A stretch of DNA of 64,000 bases from CAWHXG01 sp963833235 (GTDB lineage: Bacteria > Pseudomonadota > Alphaproteobacteria > Rhodobacterales > Rhodobacteraceae): positions 1,426,001-1,490,000 of the forward strand of contig CAWHXG010000001.1 of assembly GCA_963833235.1 (NCBI GenBank). Direction: 5' to 3'. Numbering within the stretch: position 1 is the stretch's first letter; each line of letters starts with the position of its first letter. The notes beneath the pieces were generated by a model, which ran no database searches, was not told where the DNA came from, and saw only the letters and a list, made by a program, of their open reading frames with translations. Below are positions 28,428-37,913 of the stretch, piece after piece. A program made the position numbers and the translations under genes.

Positions 28428-30261
28428 GTGGCAAAGCGGGGAATGTCGATATTCCCCACCTGGCAAGACTGCGCCAACCGCCTGGTCGCCGTCGCGGCGG
28501 GGCGCGCGCCGGCGGATATGGTCGTGCGCGGTGGCCGTCTGGGTGAACGTGCACACGCGCGAGGTGCTCGACGGCTGGCAGGTCGCCATCGCCGACGGGC
28601 GGTTCGCCTATGGCGGCCCGGATGCCAGCCACTGCATCGGCCGGACACGCGAGGTCATCGAGGCCGAGGGCCGCTACCTCGTCCCCGGCCTCTGCGACGC
28701 CCACATGCATGTCGAAAGCGGCATGCTGACCGTCGACCGAATTCGTCCGCGCCGTCGTCCCCCACGGCACCACGACGCATGTTCGTCGACCCCCACGAGA
28801 TCGCCAACGTCTGGGCCTCGACGGCGTGCGCCTGATGCATGACGAGGCGCTCGCGCAGCCCGTCAACGTCTTCGTGCAGATGCCCTCCTGCGCGCCCTCC
28901 GCGCCGGGGCTGGAGACGACCGGCGCGGAGACTCGGCGCCCGAGGACGTCGCCGAGGCGATGACCTGGCCCGAACATCGTCGGCCTGGGCGAGATGATGA
29001 ACTTCCCCGGCGTCGTGGCGCGGCGACCCCAAGATGCTGGGCGAGATCGCCGCGACCCAGGCCGCCGGCAAGACCGTCGGCGGCCATTACGCCTCGCCCC
29101 GACCTTGGCCCGGCTTTCCACGCCTATGCCGCCGGCGGCCCGGCCGACGATCACGAGGGCACGTCGCGAGGCGGATGCCATCGCCCGCGTCCGCCAGGGG
29201 ATGCGCGCGATGCTGCGTCTCGGCTCCGCCTGGTACGACGTGGAGGCGCAGATCACCGCCGTGACCGAGAAGGGGCTCGATCCGCGCAACTTCATCCTCT
29301 GCACCGACGATTGCCATTCCGGCACGCTGGTCAACGACGGCCACATGGACCGCGTCGTGCGCCACGCCATCGACATGCGGCCTCGACCCGCTGATCGCGC
29401 TCCAGATGGCCACGATCAACACCGCCACCCATTTCGGGCATGGAGCGCGAACTCGGCTCCATCGCGCCGGGCCGCCGCGCCGACTGTGATCCTGACCTCG
29501 CGATCTGCGCGACGCTGCCCATCGAGACCGTGATCGCGCGCGGCGAGGTCGTGGCGCGAGGAGGGCGAGATGCTGGCGCCGACATGCCCGCATTTCGACA
29601 TGGCCCGAGGACAGCGCGCGCCACGCGTGCACATGGGCCGGACCCTGGCCGCCGCCGATTTCGACATCGACGGCGCCCGAGGGAGCCGACGAGCGTCCGC
29701 GCCCGCGTCATCGGCGTGGTCGAGAACCAGGCGCCGACCAAGGCGCTGCGAGGCCGATCTTGCCGTCGCGGACGGCGTCGTCGCGACGGACCGCGGCGCA
29801 GGACGTCTGCCAGATCGCCCTGGTCGAACGCCACCGCGGCACCGGCGGCGTCGTCAACGCCTTCGTCTCGGGCTTCGGCTATCGACGGCGACATGGCCAT
29901 CGCCTCCACCGTCGCCCATGACAGCCACCACATGATCGTCGTCGGCACCTCGCAAGGCCGACATGGCGCTGGCCGCCAACCGGCTGGGCGAGGTCGGCGG
30001 CGGCGTCACCGTCTGGCGCGACGGCGCGCGAGATCGCGCTGGTCGAGCTGCCCATCGCCGGCCTGATGTCGGACGCGCCGGCGGCCGAGGTCGCGGCGGC
30101 CGCCGACGCCATGGTCGCCGCGATGCGCGCCTGCGGCTGCACGCTCAACAACGCCTATCATGCAGCATTCGCTGCTGGCGCTGGTGGTGATCCCCGAGCT
30201 GCGCATCTCCGATCTGGGGCTGGTCGACGTCACCCGATTCGAGAGCCCGTCACCGACCTGA
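28428..30261 (+). CDS. ade: Adenine deaminase (about twenty indels)
   Basis: Converts adenine to hypoxanthine. Reading across the shifts gives the bacterial Ade sequence almost complete: LVPGLCDAHMHVESGML with the metal HxH, HGTTTMFVDPHEIANVLGLDG, PSCAPSAPGLETTGAELGPEDV, GLGEMMNFPGV, VGGHYASPDLGPAFHAYAAGG, ILCTDDCHSGTLV, MATINTATHFG, VCQIALVERHRGTGG, STVAHDSHHMIVVG and the end NNAYMQHSLLALVVIPELRISDLGLVDVTRFE. Indels occur roughly every 30-80 bases (for example 28735, 28778, 28931, 28972, 29021, 29164, 29485, 29501, 29508) and fit third codon positions. The start is GTG 28428 or ATG 28443, and the end probably TGA 30259-30261. It pairs with amn for purine salvage. Confidence 0.88.
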
Positions 30262-30275
30262 TCGAGGACTGCCTC

Positions 30276-31791
30276 ATGAAGCATCGCACGCCCACTCGCT
30301 CGACTGCCGATGACTCACCCCGAACGGCATCGCCGCCCGCGAGCTTCGACCGATGCCGACGCGGCGGTGGACCGATCTTGCAGACCGCTCTACGACGCAG
30401 GCGACCGTGTTCCTGCGCAACGGCTTCGCCAAGACGCCTGGCGGCGAAGGCCGCCCGATGGGCCGCTACCGCGCCTTCTACCCCGAGGTGCGCATCACGA
30501 CGACCAGTTTCGCCCAGGTCGACAGCCGCCTGAGCTTCGGCCATGTGGCCGAGCCCGGCACCTATTCCACCACGATCACCCGCCCGGACCTCTTCCGCAA
30601 CTACCTGACGCCAGCAGATCGGCCTGCTGATGAAGAACCACGGCGTGCCCGTCTGCGTCGGCCCCTCCGACACGCCGATCCCGCTCCATTTCGCGCTGCC
30701 GGAGGGCGCTCATGTCGAGGGCTCGCATCGAGGCGCGCTGCGATTTCCCGCTGCGCGATGTGTTCGACGTGCCCGATCTCAGCACCACCAACGACGACAT
30801 CGTCAACGGCGTGGACGAGCTCACGCACCCGACGGCTCGCGGCCGCTGGCGCCCTTCACCGCGCAGCGGGTCGATTATTCGCTGGCGCGGCTGTCGCATT
30901 ACACCGCGACCGAGCCCGAGCATTTCCAGAACCACGTGCTGTTCACCAACTACCAGTTCTACGTGGACGAGTTCGTCGCCTTCGGCCGCCGGGCGCTGGC
31001 CGATCCGGCCACCGGCTACACGTCGCCTCGTCGAGCCCGGGCAATGCCGAGATCACCAGCCCCGACGGCGCCAGCTGGCGCATCGCCGCCAAGCTGCCGC
31101 AGATGCCGACCTATCACCTGAAGCGCGAGGAGCAGGCGGGCATCACGCTGGTCAACATCGGCGTCGGCCCGTCCAACGCCAAGACGGCGACCGACCATAT
31201 CGCGGTCCTGCGCCCCCATGCCTGGCTGATGGTCGGCCATTGCGCCGGCCTGCGGAACTCGCCAGCGGCTGGGCGATTACGTTCTGGCCCATGCCTATCT
31301 GCGCGAGGATCACGTGCTGGACGACGATCTGCCGATCTGGGTGCCGATCCCGCCGCTGGCGGAGATCCAGGTGGCGCTGGAGGATGCGGTGGAGACGGTC
31401 ACCGAGCTTGAGGGCTACGAGCTGAAGCGGATCATGCGCACCGGCACCGTCGCGACCATCGACAACCGCAACTGGGAGTTGCGCGACCAGTCCGGCCCGG
31501 TGCAGCGGCTCAGCCAGTCGCGCGCCGTGGCGCTCGACATGGAAAGCGCCACGATCGCGGCCAACGGCTTTCGCTTCCGCGTGCCCTACGGCACGCTTCT
31601 GTGCGTCTCGCGACAAGCCGCTGCACGGCGAGCTGAAGCTGCCCGGCATGGCGACCGATTTCTACAAGCGCGCAGGTCGCGCGGCATCTCGCAGATCGGC
31701 ATCCGGGCGATGGAGACTGCTGCGCCAGATGCCGCTCGACCGGATCCATTCCCGCAAGCTGCGCAGCTTCGAGGAAACGGCGTTTCTCTAG
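30276..31791 (+). CDS. amn: AMP nucleosidase (about fifteen indels)
   Basis: Hydrolyses AMP to adenine and ribose 5-phosphate. Joined across the shifts it follows E. coli Amn: GTYSTTITRPDLFRNYLTQQIGLLM, DYSLARLSHYTATEPEHFQNHVLFTNYQFYVDEFV, GITLVNIGVGPSNAKTATDHIAVLRPHAWLMVGHCAGLRNSQRLGDYVLAHAYLREDHVLDDDLP, RTGTVATIDNRNWELR, RAVALDMESATIAANG and RVPYGTLLCVSDKPLHGELKLPG. The ATG at 30276 has a GAGGA site 7 bases upstream and lies 14 bases after the ade stop, so the two form an operon. Together they turn AMP into hypoxanthine. Insertions such as TCGC (31608), CGCG (31669), CTCG (31688) and ACTG (31716) double a third codon base. Confidence 0.92.
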
Positions 31792-32141
31792 GCGCCCTTC
31801 CAAAGGCGCCGGTCGCTGAGACACAGCGGGCGGGCGATCCGGCGGACGCATTCCGACGCGGTCCGGCCCCCTGCAGAAGCTTTAATAGCCGTCTCGGCGG
31901 CCGGTCTTTGCACGCAATCAACTCAGTTTCAACCTCAGGTCATTCTCTCCTGTGAACGAAATTCACCTGGGGCGTCACGTCCTCGGCTACCCCGTTGCGG
32001 GGATATCTGTGAATATCCGAGGATTTTCACCGTCGATCCGTTGGTTTTGCCCATAAACCAATGCCATACCCATTGTTAACGCGAATCCCTTGCCCTTACA
32101 TGGGCGGGCATTGAACCAAGCGGCAGGACGAGGAGGCCCAC
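31792..32141 (+). other. Intergenic region between amn and the HU gene
   Basis: About 350 bases. A short GGCGCC/GGCGCC hairpin lies directly after the amn stop (31792-31811). The second half is more A+T-rich than its surroundings, as expected for the promoter region of an abundant HU protein. I find no RNA gene and no reading frame worth calling. Confidence 0.4.
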
Positions 32142-32429
32142 ATGAACAAACCGATGACGAAGACGCAGCTTGTGGCGGCATTGGCGGAGGAGATGTCGAC
32201 CGACAAGAAGGCGGCGGGCGAGGCGCTGGACGCGCTGACCGATCTCATCACCAAGGAAGTCGCCGGCGGCGGCGCGGTGACCCTGCCCGGCATCGGCAAG
32301 TTCTACTGCCGCGAGCGCCCGGAACGGATGGTGCGGAACCCGGCCACGGGCGAGCAGATCAAGAAGGACGCCGACAAGCAGGTCAAGGTGACGATCGCGA
32401 AGGCCCTCAAGGACAGCGTGAACGGCTGA
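32142..32429 (+). CDS. HU-family DNA-binding protein
   Basis: A 95-residue histone-like protein: TKTQLVAALAEEMSTDKKAAGEALDALTDLITKEVAGGGAVTLPGIGKFYCRERPERMVRNPATGEQIK. It has the HU/IHF fold with the DNA-contacting arm around residues 55-80 (the GRNPxTG-type signature reads VRNPATGEQI). It shapes the nucleoid by binding and bending DNA. The long A+T-richer leader and AGGAGG ribosome binding site suggest high expression. Confidence 0.93.
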   Translation: MNKPMTKTQLVAALAEEMSTDKKAAGEALDALTDLITKEVAGGGAVTLPGIGKFYCRERPERMVRNPATGEQIKKDADKQVKVTIAKALKDSVNG

Positions 32430-32534
32430 TCCCGACATGGGCGCGTCGGATGGCACGTCGCGCCCTACCTCAGTCGCCGCGCGCCCCCACGGGGGGATGG
32501 CCCGCGTGCCCGGCCCGCAGGATCGCGCCCATCC

Positions 32535-33464
32535 ATGACAGGGCGTTCCACCAGTTCCACCTTCGACTGGCGCGCCCTGTCGCTGGGGATCGCCTTCGCA
32601 CTCATGTGGTCTTCGGCGTTCACTGCCGCGCGGATCATCGTGGCCGAGGCGCCGCCACTCTCCCTCCTCGCCGTGCGGTTCGCCTTGGGCGGCTTGCTGG
32701 CCATCGCGGTCGCACGGGCCCTCGGGCAGAGCTGGCGGCTCAGCCGCGCGCAGTGGCGGGCGACGCTGATCTTCGGCCTGTGCCAGAACGCGCTTTATCT
32801 CGGCCTTTATTTCGTGGCGATGCAGCGGGTCGAGGCGTCGTTGGCGGCCATCGTCGCCGCCTCCATGCCGCTGCTCGTGGCACTCATGGGTCGGGTCTTC
32901 CTGGCGCAGCGGCTCAGCCCGCTGGCCTGGGCGGGGCTGGCCGCCGGCCTGGGCGGCGTCGTCCTGATCATGAGCGCCCGGCTGCAGGGCGGGGCGGACC
33001 CCTTCGGTCTGACGCTATGCCTCATCGGCGTCCTTGCCCTTACCGTCGCCACGCTGTTCCTGCGCGGCACCGCGTCTGGCGGCAACGTCCTGATGATCGT
33101 GGGCCTGCAGATGGTTGCTGGCAGCGCGGCGCTGGCCCCGGTGGCATTCTGGCGTGAAGGGGCGGCCCTGGCGGCCCTTCCGCTCACCCCGCATCTGTTG
33201 GCCGCGTTCGCCTACATCACGCTGATCTCGGGGCTGGCGGCGACGGTCGTGTGGTTCCTTTTGGTCAACCGCATCGGCGCTGTGCCGGCGGCGACCTTCC
33301 ATTTCCTCAACCCCGTCTTCGGCGTCGCGATCGCGGCACTGCTCCTCGGCGAGGCGGTGGGGCCAGTCGATGCCATCGGAGTGCTGATCATCACGGGCGG
33401 CATCCTGGCGGTGCAGCGGGCGCGCCTGGGGGCTATGGCCGCACCCCCCGCACCGGGCGGGTGA
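32535..33464 (+). CDS. EamA/DMT-family transporter
   Basis: A 309-residue inner-membrane protein with ten spans in two EamA repeats: SLGIAFALMWSSAFTAARIIVAEAPPLSLLAVRFALGGLLAI and FAYITLISGLAATVVWFLLVNRIGAVPAATFHFLNPVFGVAIAALLLGE. It is typical of metabolite exporters of the RhaT/DMT superfamily. The substrate is unknown. It is distinct in sequence from the DMT gene at 2813. Confidence 0.9.
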   Translation: MTGRSTSSTFDWRALSLGIAFALMWSSAFTAARIIVAEAPPLSLLAVRFALGGLLAIAVARALGQSWRLSRAQWRATLIFGLCQNALYLGLYFVAMQRVEASLAAIVAASMPLLVALMGRVFLAQRLSPLAWAGLAAGLGGVVLIMSARLQGGADPFGLTLCLIGVLALTVATLFLRGTASGGNVLMIVGLQMVAGSAALAPVAFWREGAALAALPLTPHLLAAFAYITLISGLAATVVWFLLVNRIGAVPAATFHFLNPVFGVAIAALLLGEAVGPVDAIGVLIITGGILAVQRARLGAMAAPPAPGG

Positions 33465-33538
33465 CGGCGCGGCAGGGCCGGAACACAAGGCATCCCGCCG
33501 GGCTTCGTTTCAATTAACAGCATCGTGGAGGTGATGAC

Positions 33539-33895
33539 ATGCAGACCGAAACAAGCTCCAATCCGCTCGTCTCGTCGAGCGACGTCGATGGCACGGATGT
33601 TTACGGCACCGGCGGCGACAAGGTCGGCCATATCGACCACCTGATGATCGACAAGCAATCGGGCAAGGTGGCCTATGCCGTCATGCAGTTCGGCGGCTTC
33701 ATGGGGATGGGCGGCGACAACCACCCGGTGCCGTGGGGCAAGCTGACCTACGACACGTCGAAGGACGGCTTCGTGACCGACATCACGAAGGAGCAGCTTG
33801 AAGGCGCGCCGTCGCGCAACGATGACTGGGACCGTGACCGGGCCTGGGAAGAGAAGGCGCACACGTACTACGGGACGCCAGGCTACTGGATCTGA
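33539..33895 (+). CDS. PRC-barrel domain protein
   Basis: A 118-residue soluble protein with a PRC-barrel fold: VDGTDVYGTGGDKVGHIDHLMIDKQSGKVAYAVMQFGGFMGMGGDNHPVPWGKLTYDT. The tail is rich in Asp, Trp and Arg. A GGAGG site lies 8 bases before the ATG. Such stand-alone PRC proteins are common in alphaproteobacteria, often stress-induced, and of unknown precise role. Confidence 0.9.
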   Translation: MQTETSSNPLVSSSDVDGTDVYGTGGDKVGHIDHLMIDKQSGKVAYAVMQFGGFMGMGGDNHPVPWGKLTYDTSKDGFVTDITKEQLEGAPSRNDDWDRDRAWEEKAHTYYGTPGYWI

Positions 33896-33920
33896 TCGGC
33901 CGTACCACTTGAGATGCCGC

Positions 33921-33948
33921 GAAGGGGCGCCCGGTCGGGCGCCCCTTC
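33921..33948. terminator. Bidirectional hairpin between the PRC-barrel gene and aroC
   Basis: GAAGGGGCGCCC and GGGCGCCCCTTC form a perfect 12-bp stem with a GGTC loop. On the minus strand it overlaps the aroC stop codon by two bases. It sits between convergent genes and is the strongest terminator-like structure in the window. Confidence 0.75.
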
Positions 33949-35050
33949 AGCCGATCCGCCCGCGCGGGCCGGGGCCGACCTGGCCGCGGTGCAGAAGCAC
34001 GTGGTCCAGCAGTACACAGGCCATCATCGCCTCGCCCACGGGCACCGCGCGGATGCCCACGCAGGGGTCGTGGCGGCCTTTCGTCACGATCTCCGTTTCA
34101 GTTCCAGCGGTCGTGATCGTCCGGCGGGGCGTGAGGATCGACGAGGTCGGCTTCACCGCGAACCGCATAACCACATCCTGCCCGGTCGAGATGCCGCCCA
34201 GAATGCCGCCGGCATGGTTGCTGGAGTAAAGCGGTCCGTCATGGCCCATGGTGATCTCGTCGGCATTGGCGCTACCGGTCAGGGCAGCGGCCCCCATGCC
34301 GTCGCCAATCTCCACCCCCTTCACCGCGTTGATCGACATCGCCGCCGCCGCCAGATCGGTGTCGAGCTTGCCGTAGACCGGTGCGCCGAGGCCGGCCGGC
34401 AGACCGCTCGCCCGAAGCTCGATCACGGCGCCGACGCTGTCGCCCGACTTGCGCAGATCGTCGAGGTAGCCCGCCCAAAGCTCGGCTGCCGCCGCGTCCG
34501 GGGTCCAGAACGGGTTTTGCTCGATCTCGTCCATGTCGAACCGCGCCGGGTCTGCCGCGTGGACGCCCATGCGTACCATGTAGCCGCGAATCTGTACGGT
34601 TGGTACGATCTCGGCCAGCGCCGCGCGCGCCACGCCGCCCGCCGCCACCCGCGCCGCCGTCTCCCGCGCCGAAGATCTGCCGCCGCCGCGATAGTCGCGT
34701 AACCCGTACTTCTGGAAATAGGTGATGTCGGCGTGCCCGGGGCGGAATTTTTCCGCGATGTCGCCGTAATCCTTCGAGCGCTGATCGGTGTTGCGGATCA
34801 TCAGCTGGATCGGCGTGCCGGTGCTGACGCCCTCGAAGACACCCGACAGGATCTCGACCTCGTCGGCCTCACGCCGCTGGGTGGTGTACTTGTTCTGCCC
34901 CGGCTTGCGGCGATCCAGCCAGCGCTGAAGGTCCGCCGCCGCGATGGGGATGCCGGGGGGGCACCCGTCGATGGTGGCGCCAAGGGCCGGCCCATGGCTT
35001 TCGCCCCATGTGGTGACCCGGAAGAGGCGGCCGAACGTGTTGACGGACAT
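33947..35050 (-). CDS. aroC: Chorismate synthase AroC
   Basis: The 367-residue enzyme makes chorismate from EPSP, the last step of the shikimate pathway, using reduced flavin. Signatures present: GESHGPALGATIDGCPPGIPI, GRSSARETAARVAAGGVA and DGPLYSSNHAGGILGGISTGQDVVMRFAVKPTSS, then KGRHDPCVGIRAVPVGEAM. The ATG at 35050 begins MSVNTFGRLFRVTTWGESHG, exactly as in the family. Length is normal and no defects are seen. Confidence 0.97.
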   Translation of the reverse strand: MSVNTFGRLFRVTTWGESHGPALGATIDGCPPGIPIAAADLQRWLDRRKPGQNKYTTQRREADEVEILSGVFEGVSTGTPIQLMIRNTDQRSKDYGDIAEKFRPGHADITYFQKYGLRDYRGGGRSSARETAARVAAGGVARAALAEIVPTVQIRGYMVRMGVHAADPARFDMDEIEQNPFWTPDAAAAELWAGYLDDLRKSGDSVGAVIELRASGLPAGLGAPVYGKLDTDLAAAAMSINAVKGVEIGDGMGAAALTGSANADEITMGHDGPLYSSNHAGGILGGISTGQDVVMRFAVKPTSSILTPRRTITTAGTETEIVTKGRHDPCVGIRAVPVGEAMMACVLLDHVLLHRGQVGPGPRGRIG

Positions 35051-35195
35051 CGATAACCCTTTTTGCAGGCGGTCTAGCGGCCACGGCGCGGCCTCACAAG
35101 GTGCGCAGGCAAGGGTTGCTTTGCGCAGCATCCGGGTCGTGTGGTCGCGGCCGCGGCGGTAGGCCTCGGGCAGCCAACCTGAGGAGCCTACGCCG

Positions 35196-35663
35196 ATGAT
35201 ATTTCAGGTCCACGCCCTTTGCCCCCAGCCATTCGCGAAACTGTTCGCCTTGGCCGATGCCGCACTCGCCCGCCGCAACGCTCGCCGCTGCGTGGCAGAT
35301 GTGTCGCCCGGTTACCCCTGCCGGGTCAGCTTGGTCGATGCCGAACCCGGCGAGATGCTGATCCTCGTTCACCACGTGCATCTTGCAGAAGACACTCCGT
35401 ACCGTGCCAGTCATGCGATCTACATCCGGGAGGGCGCCCTGCAGGCGAACCTGCCGCCCGCGACCCTGCCGAGGCACTTCGAGATGCGAACCCTATCCGT
35501 CAGGGCCTTCGCCGCCGATCATATGATGCGCGACGCCGATCTGGCGGATGCCTCCAGGTTGCCTACGATGATCGAAACCTACCTGGCCGATCCGGCCACC
35601 GCCTAGCTCCACCTGCATTTTGCCAAGCTTGGCTGCTATGCGGCCAGGGTGACGCGGACATGA
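35196..35663 (+). CDS. DUF1203 protein interrupted by an in-frame TAG
   Basis: The first 136 residues match DUF1203: GYPCRVSLVDAEPGEMLILVHHVHLAEDTPYRASHAIYIREGA, then LSVRAFAADHMMRDADLAD. The frame stops at TAG 35604-35606, but the same frame continues with LHLHFAKLGCYAARVTRT and ends at TGA 35661-35663. That continuation is the family's conserved C-terminus (xHxHxAKPGCYAARV). The full frame of 155 residues is the usual length, so the TAG replaces one residue, probably Tyr, by a third-base change. It is either a real nonsense mutation or a base error. Confidence 0.82.
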
Positions 35664-35715
35664 AGAGACGCGCCCCGATGTGGAGCGCGTCTTCAGGCCG
35701 TGCCGTAGTGCAAGA

Positions 35716-36543
35716 TCACTCCGCGGGCGTCGCCTCGGACTTGTCCTTGCGCTTGACCGGCGCCCAGATGCGCTTGTTGGTCAGGTAGAGCAGCACGCCG
35801 AGCACGCCCAGGAACACCACGCCGGTGAAGCCGGCCTGCTTGCGGGCCATCATCTTCGGCTCGGCCGTCCACATCAGGAAGGCTGCGACGTCCTGCGCGA
35901 TCTCGTCCATCTCGGTCGAAGCGCCGTCGGCATAATCCACGTCGTCGCCATAGAGCGGCGGCGCCATGGCGATCCAGCCGCCCGGAAAGGCGGTGTTCTC
36001 GTAGAGGATCGCGCCGGCTTCTTCCTTGTCTTCGCCGGTGTAGCTGGTGAGCAGGGTGGCGATGTATTCCGGCCCCCCCATTCCGTTGAAGAGCTGGCTG
36101 AGGCCGGTGCCATAGGGCCCGTGGAAGCCCGCGCGCGCCTTGGCCATCAGGCTGAGGTCGGGCGCGTTCTCGAGCTGCGACATCGGGAAGTGATCGGTTT
36201 CCGTCGCGGTGCGCCAATCGCGGATCTCGGGGTCATAGACCTCCCAGTATTCCGCGTAGGCACGGACCTGATCGGCGGGCAGGTGTGGTCCGCCCTCGTC
36301 GCCCAGGGTCCGCAGTGGCACGAACTTGAGGCCATGGCAGGCCGAACAGATCTCGGTGTAGACCTGCAGGCCACGCTGCAACTGGTTCTCGTCGTAACTG
36401 CCGAATGGTCCTTCGAACGAGAAGTCATAGTCTTCGATGTGTCCGCCCTCGCCGGCGGCGAAGGCCGCCCCGCCCGAAAGGGTAAGGGCGCAGAGGCCAG
36501 CAATGGCGCGCGATTTGAGGGTCACGGGTGAATCCTTTGTCAT
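35716..36543 (-). CDS. petC: Cytochrome c1 (bc1 complex)
   Basis: The 275-residue periplasmic c-type cytochrome of the ubiquinol-cytochrome c reductase. A signal peptide is followed by the heme site CSACH (Cys66, Cys69, His70). The long periplasmic domain includes PLRTLGDEGGPHLPADQVRAYAEYW and GGPEYIATLLTSYTGED. A C-terminal membrane anchor follows (GVVFLGVLGVLLYLTNKRIWAPVKRK). It passes electrons from the Rieske protein to soluble cytochrome c. It is the last gene of petABC. Confidence 0.96.
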   Translation of the reverse strand: MTKDSPVTLKSRAIAGLCALTLSGGAAFAAGEGGHIEDYDFSFEGPFGSYDENQLQRGLQVYTEICSACHGLKFVPLRTLGDEGGPHLPADQVRAYAEYWEVYDPEIRDWRTATETDHFPMSQLENAPDLSLMAKARAGFHGPYGTGLSQLFNGMGGPEYIATLLTSYTGEDKEEAGAILYENTAFPGGWIAMAPPLYGDDVDYADGASTEMDEIAQDVAAFLMWTAEPKMMARKQAGFTGVVFLGVLGVLLYLTNKRIWAPVKRKDKSEATPAE

Positions 36544-36551
36544 AAGCACGC

Positions 36552-37901
36552 TCACTCCGCCGGGGTCGCGATGGTGCCCGCGCCCTGCGCCGTCTCCGTC
36601 GGCCCGTAGTGCGCCTTGAAGTCGTCCTCGATGGTGGCGGGTTGCGGAATGGGCTTCTCGAACACCCCGAGGAGCGGCAGGATCACCAGGAAGTAGCCGA
36701 ACCAGTACGTCGCACCGACGAGAGCGATGTAGGGATAGATCCCCTCTGCCGGCATGGCGCCGGCCCACATCAGCACCACGAAGTCGACCACGAGCGCCGC
36801 GAAGTACCACTTGAACATCGGGCGGTAGCGGCCGGAGCGTACCGAGGAGGTATCGAGCCACGGCGCCAGCGCCATCACGATGATCGCGCCGAACATGGCC
36901 AGCACGCCGAAGAACTTGGCGTCGATGAGCCCGAATGAGACCACGCTGGCCAGCTGGACCACCCAGACCTCGCTGTCGAAGGCCCGCAGGATCGCGTAGA
37001 AGGGCAGCAGGTACCATTCCGGCACGATATGCGCGGGCGTCGCGAGGGGGTTCGCCTCGATGTAGTTGTCGGGGTGGCCGAGGAAGTTGGGCATGAAGCC
37101 CACGACCGCGAAGAAGGCCACGAGGATCACGGCGAGCGCGAAGAGGTCCTTGATCACGAAGTAGGGCCAGAACGGCAGGGTGTCCTTCTCGGCGTCGGCC
37201 TTCGACGTGCGGCGCACCTCGACCCCGGTGGGGTTGTTGTTCCCCGTCGTGTGGAAGGCCCAGATGTGTACGATCACGAGGCCCGCCATGATGAACGGCA
37301 TCAGGTAGTGGAGCGAGAAGAACCGCGTCAGCGTGGCGTTATCCACGGCGGGGCCGCCGAGCAGCCAGGTCTGGATCGGTTCGCCGATGAACGGGATTGC
37401 GCCGAAGAGGCCGGTGATCACCGTGGCGCCCCAGAACGACATCTGGCCCCACGGCAGGACGTAGCCCATGAATACGGTCGCCATCATCAGGATGTAGATG
37501 AGCATGCCGATGATCCACGTGACCTCGCGCGGGGCCTTGTACGACCCGTAGTAGAGGTTGCGGAAGATGTGGAAGTAGACCGCGAGGAAGAACAGCGACG
37601 CACCGTTGGCATGGATGTAGCGCAGCATATGCCCGCCATTTACGTTGCGCATGATGTGCTCGACCGAGGCGAAAGCCATGTCGGCCTGTGGCGTGTAGTG
37701 CATCACCAGAACGATCCCGGTGATGATCTGCAGCGCCAGGCAGAAGGTCAGCACGATGCCCCAGATCCACATCCAGTTAAGGTTCTTGGGCGTGGGGATG
37801 AGCAGCGTGTCGTAGAGCAGGCCGAGAACCGGCAGCCGCTTGTGCAGCCATTTCTCACCGCCGGTCGACGGCTCGTAGTGGTCGTGGGGAATTCCGGACA
37901 T
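36552..37901 (-). CDS. petB: Cytochrome b of the bc1 complex
   Basis: The 449-residue eight-helix membrane protein holds both b hemes and the quinol sites. Family segments include GIVLVMHYTPQADMAFASVEHIMRNVNGGHMLRYIHANGASLFFLAVYFHIFRNLYYGSYK, FMGYVLPWGQMSFWGATVITGLFGAIPFIG, PEWYLLPFYAILRA (the PEWY quinol-oxidation motif) and heme-binding His in FSLHYLMPF and HIWAFH. It lies between petA and petC with 9-12 base gaps, so the three subunits are co-transcribed. Confidence 0.97.
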   Translation of the reverse strand: MSGIPHDHYEPSTGGEKWLHKRLPVLGLLYDTLLIPTPKNLNWMWIWGIVLTFCLALQIITGIVLVMHYTPQADMAFASVEHIMRNVNGGHMLRYIHANGASLFFLAVYFHIFRNLYYGSYKAPREVTWIIGMLIYILMMATVFMGYVLPWGQMSFWGATVITGLFGAIPFIGEPIQTWLLGGPAVDNATLTRFFSLHYLMPFIMAGLVIVHIWAFHTTGNNNPTGVEVRRTSKADAEKDTLPFWPYFVIKDLFALAVILVAFFAVVGFMPNFLGHPDNYIEANPLATPAHIVPEWYLLPFYAILRAFDSEVWVVQLASVVSFGLIDAKFFGVLAMFGAIIVMALAPWLDTSSVRSGRYRPMFKWYFAALVVDFVVLMWAGAMPAEGIYPYIALVGATYWFGYFLVILPLLGVFEKPIPQPATIEDDFKAHYGPTETAQGAGTIATPAE

Positions 37902-37913
37902 GGGCTGTCTCCC

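Noticed and set aside
33491..33526. EcfG promoter before the PRC-barrel gene (GGAAC and CGTT present)
   Set aside because: The spacer is about 21 bases, too long for the EcfG consensus of 16-17.
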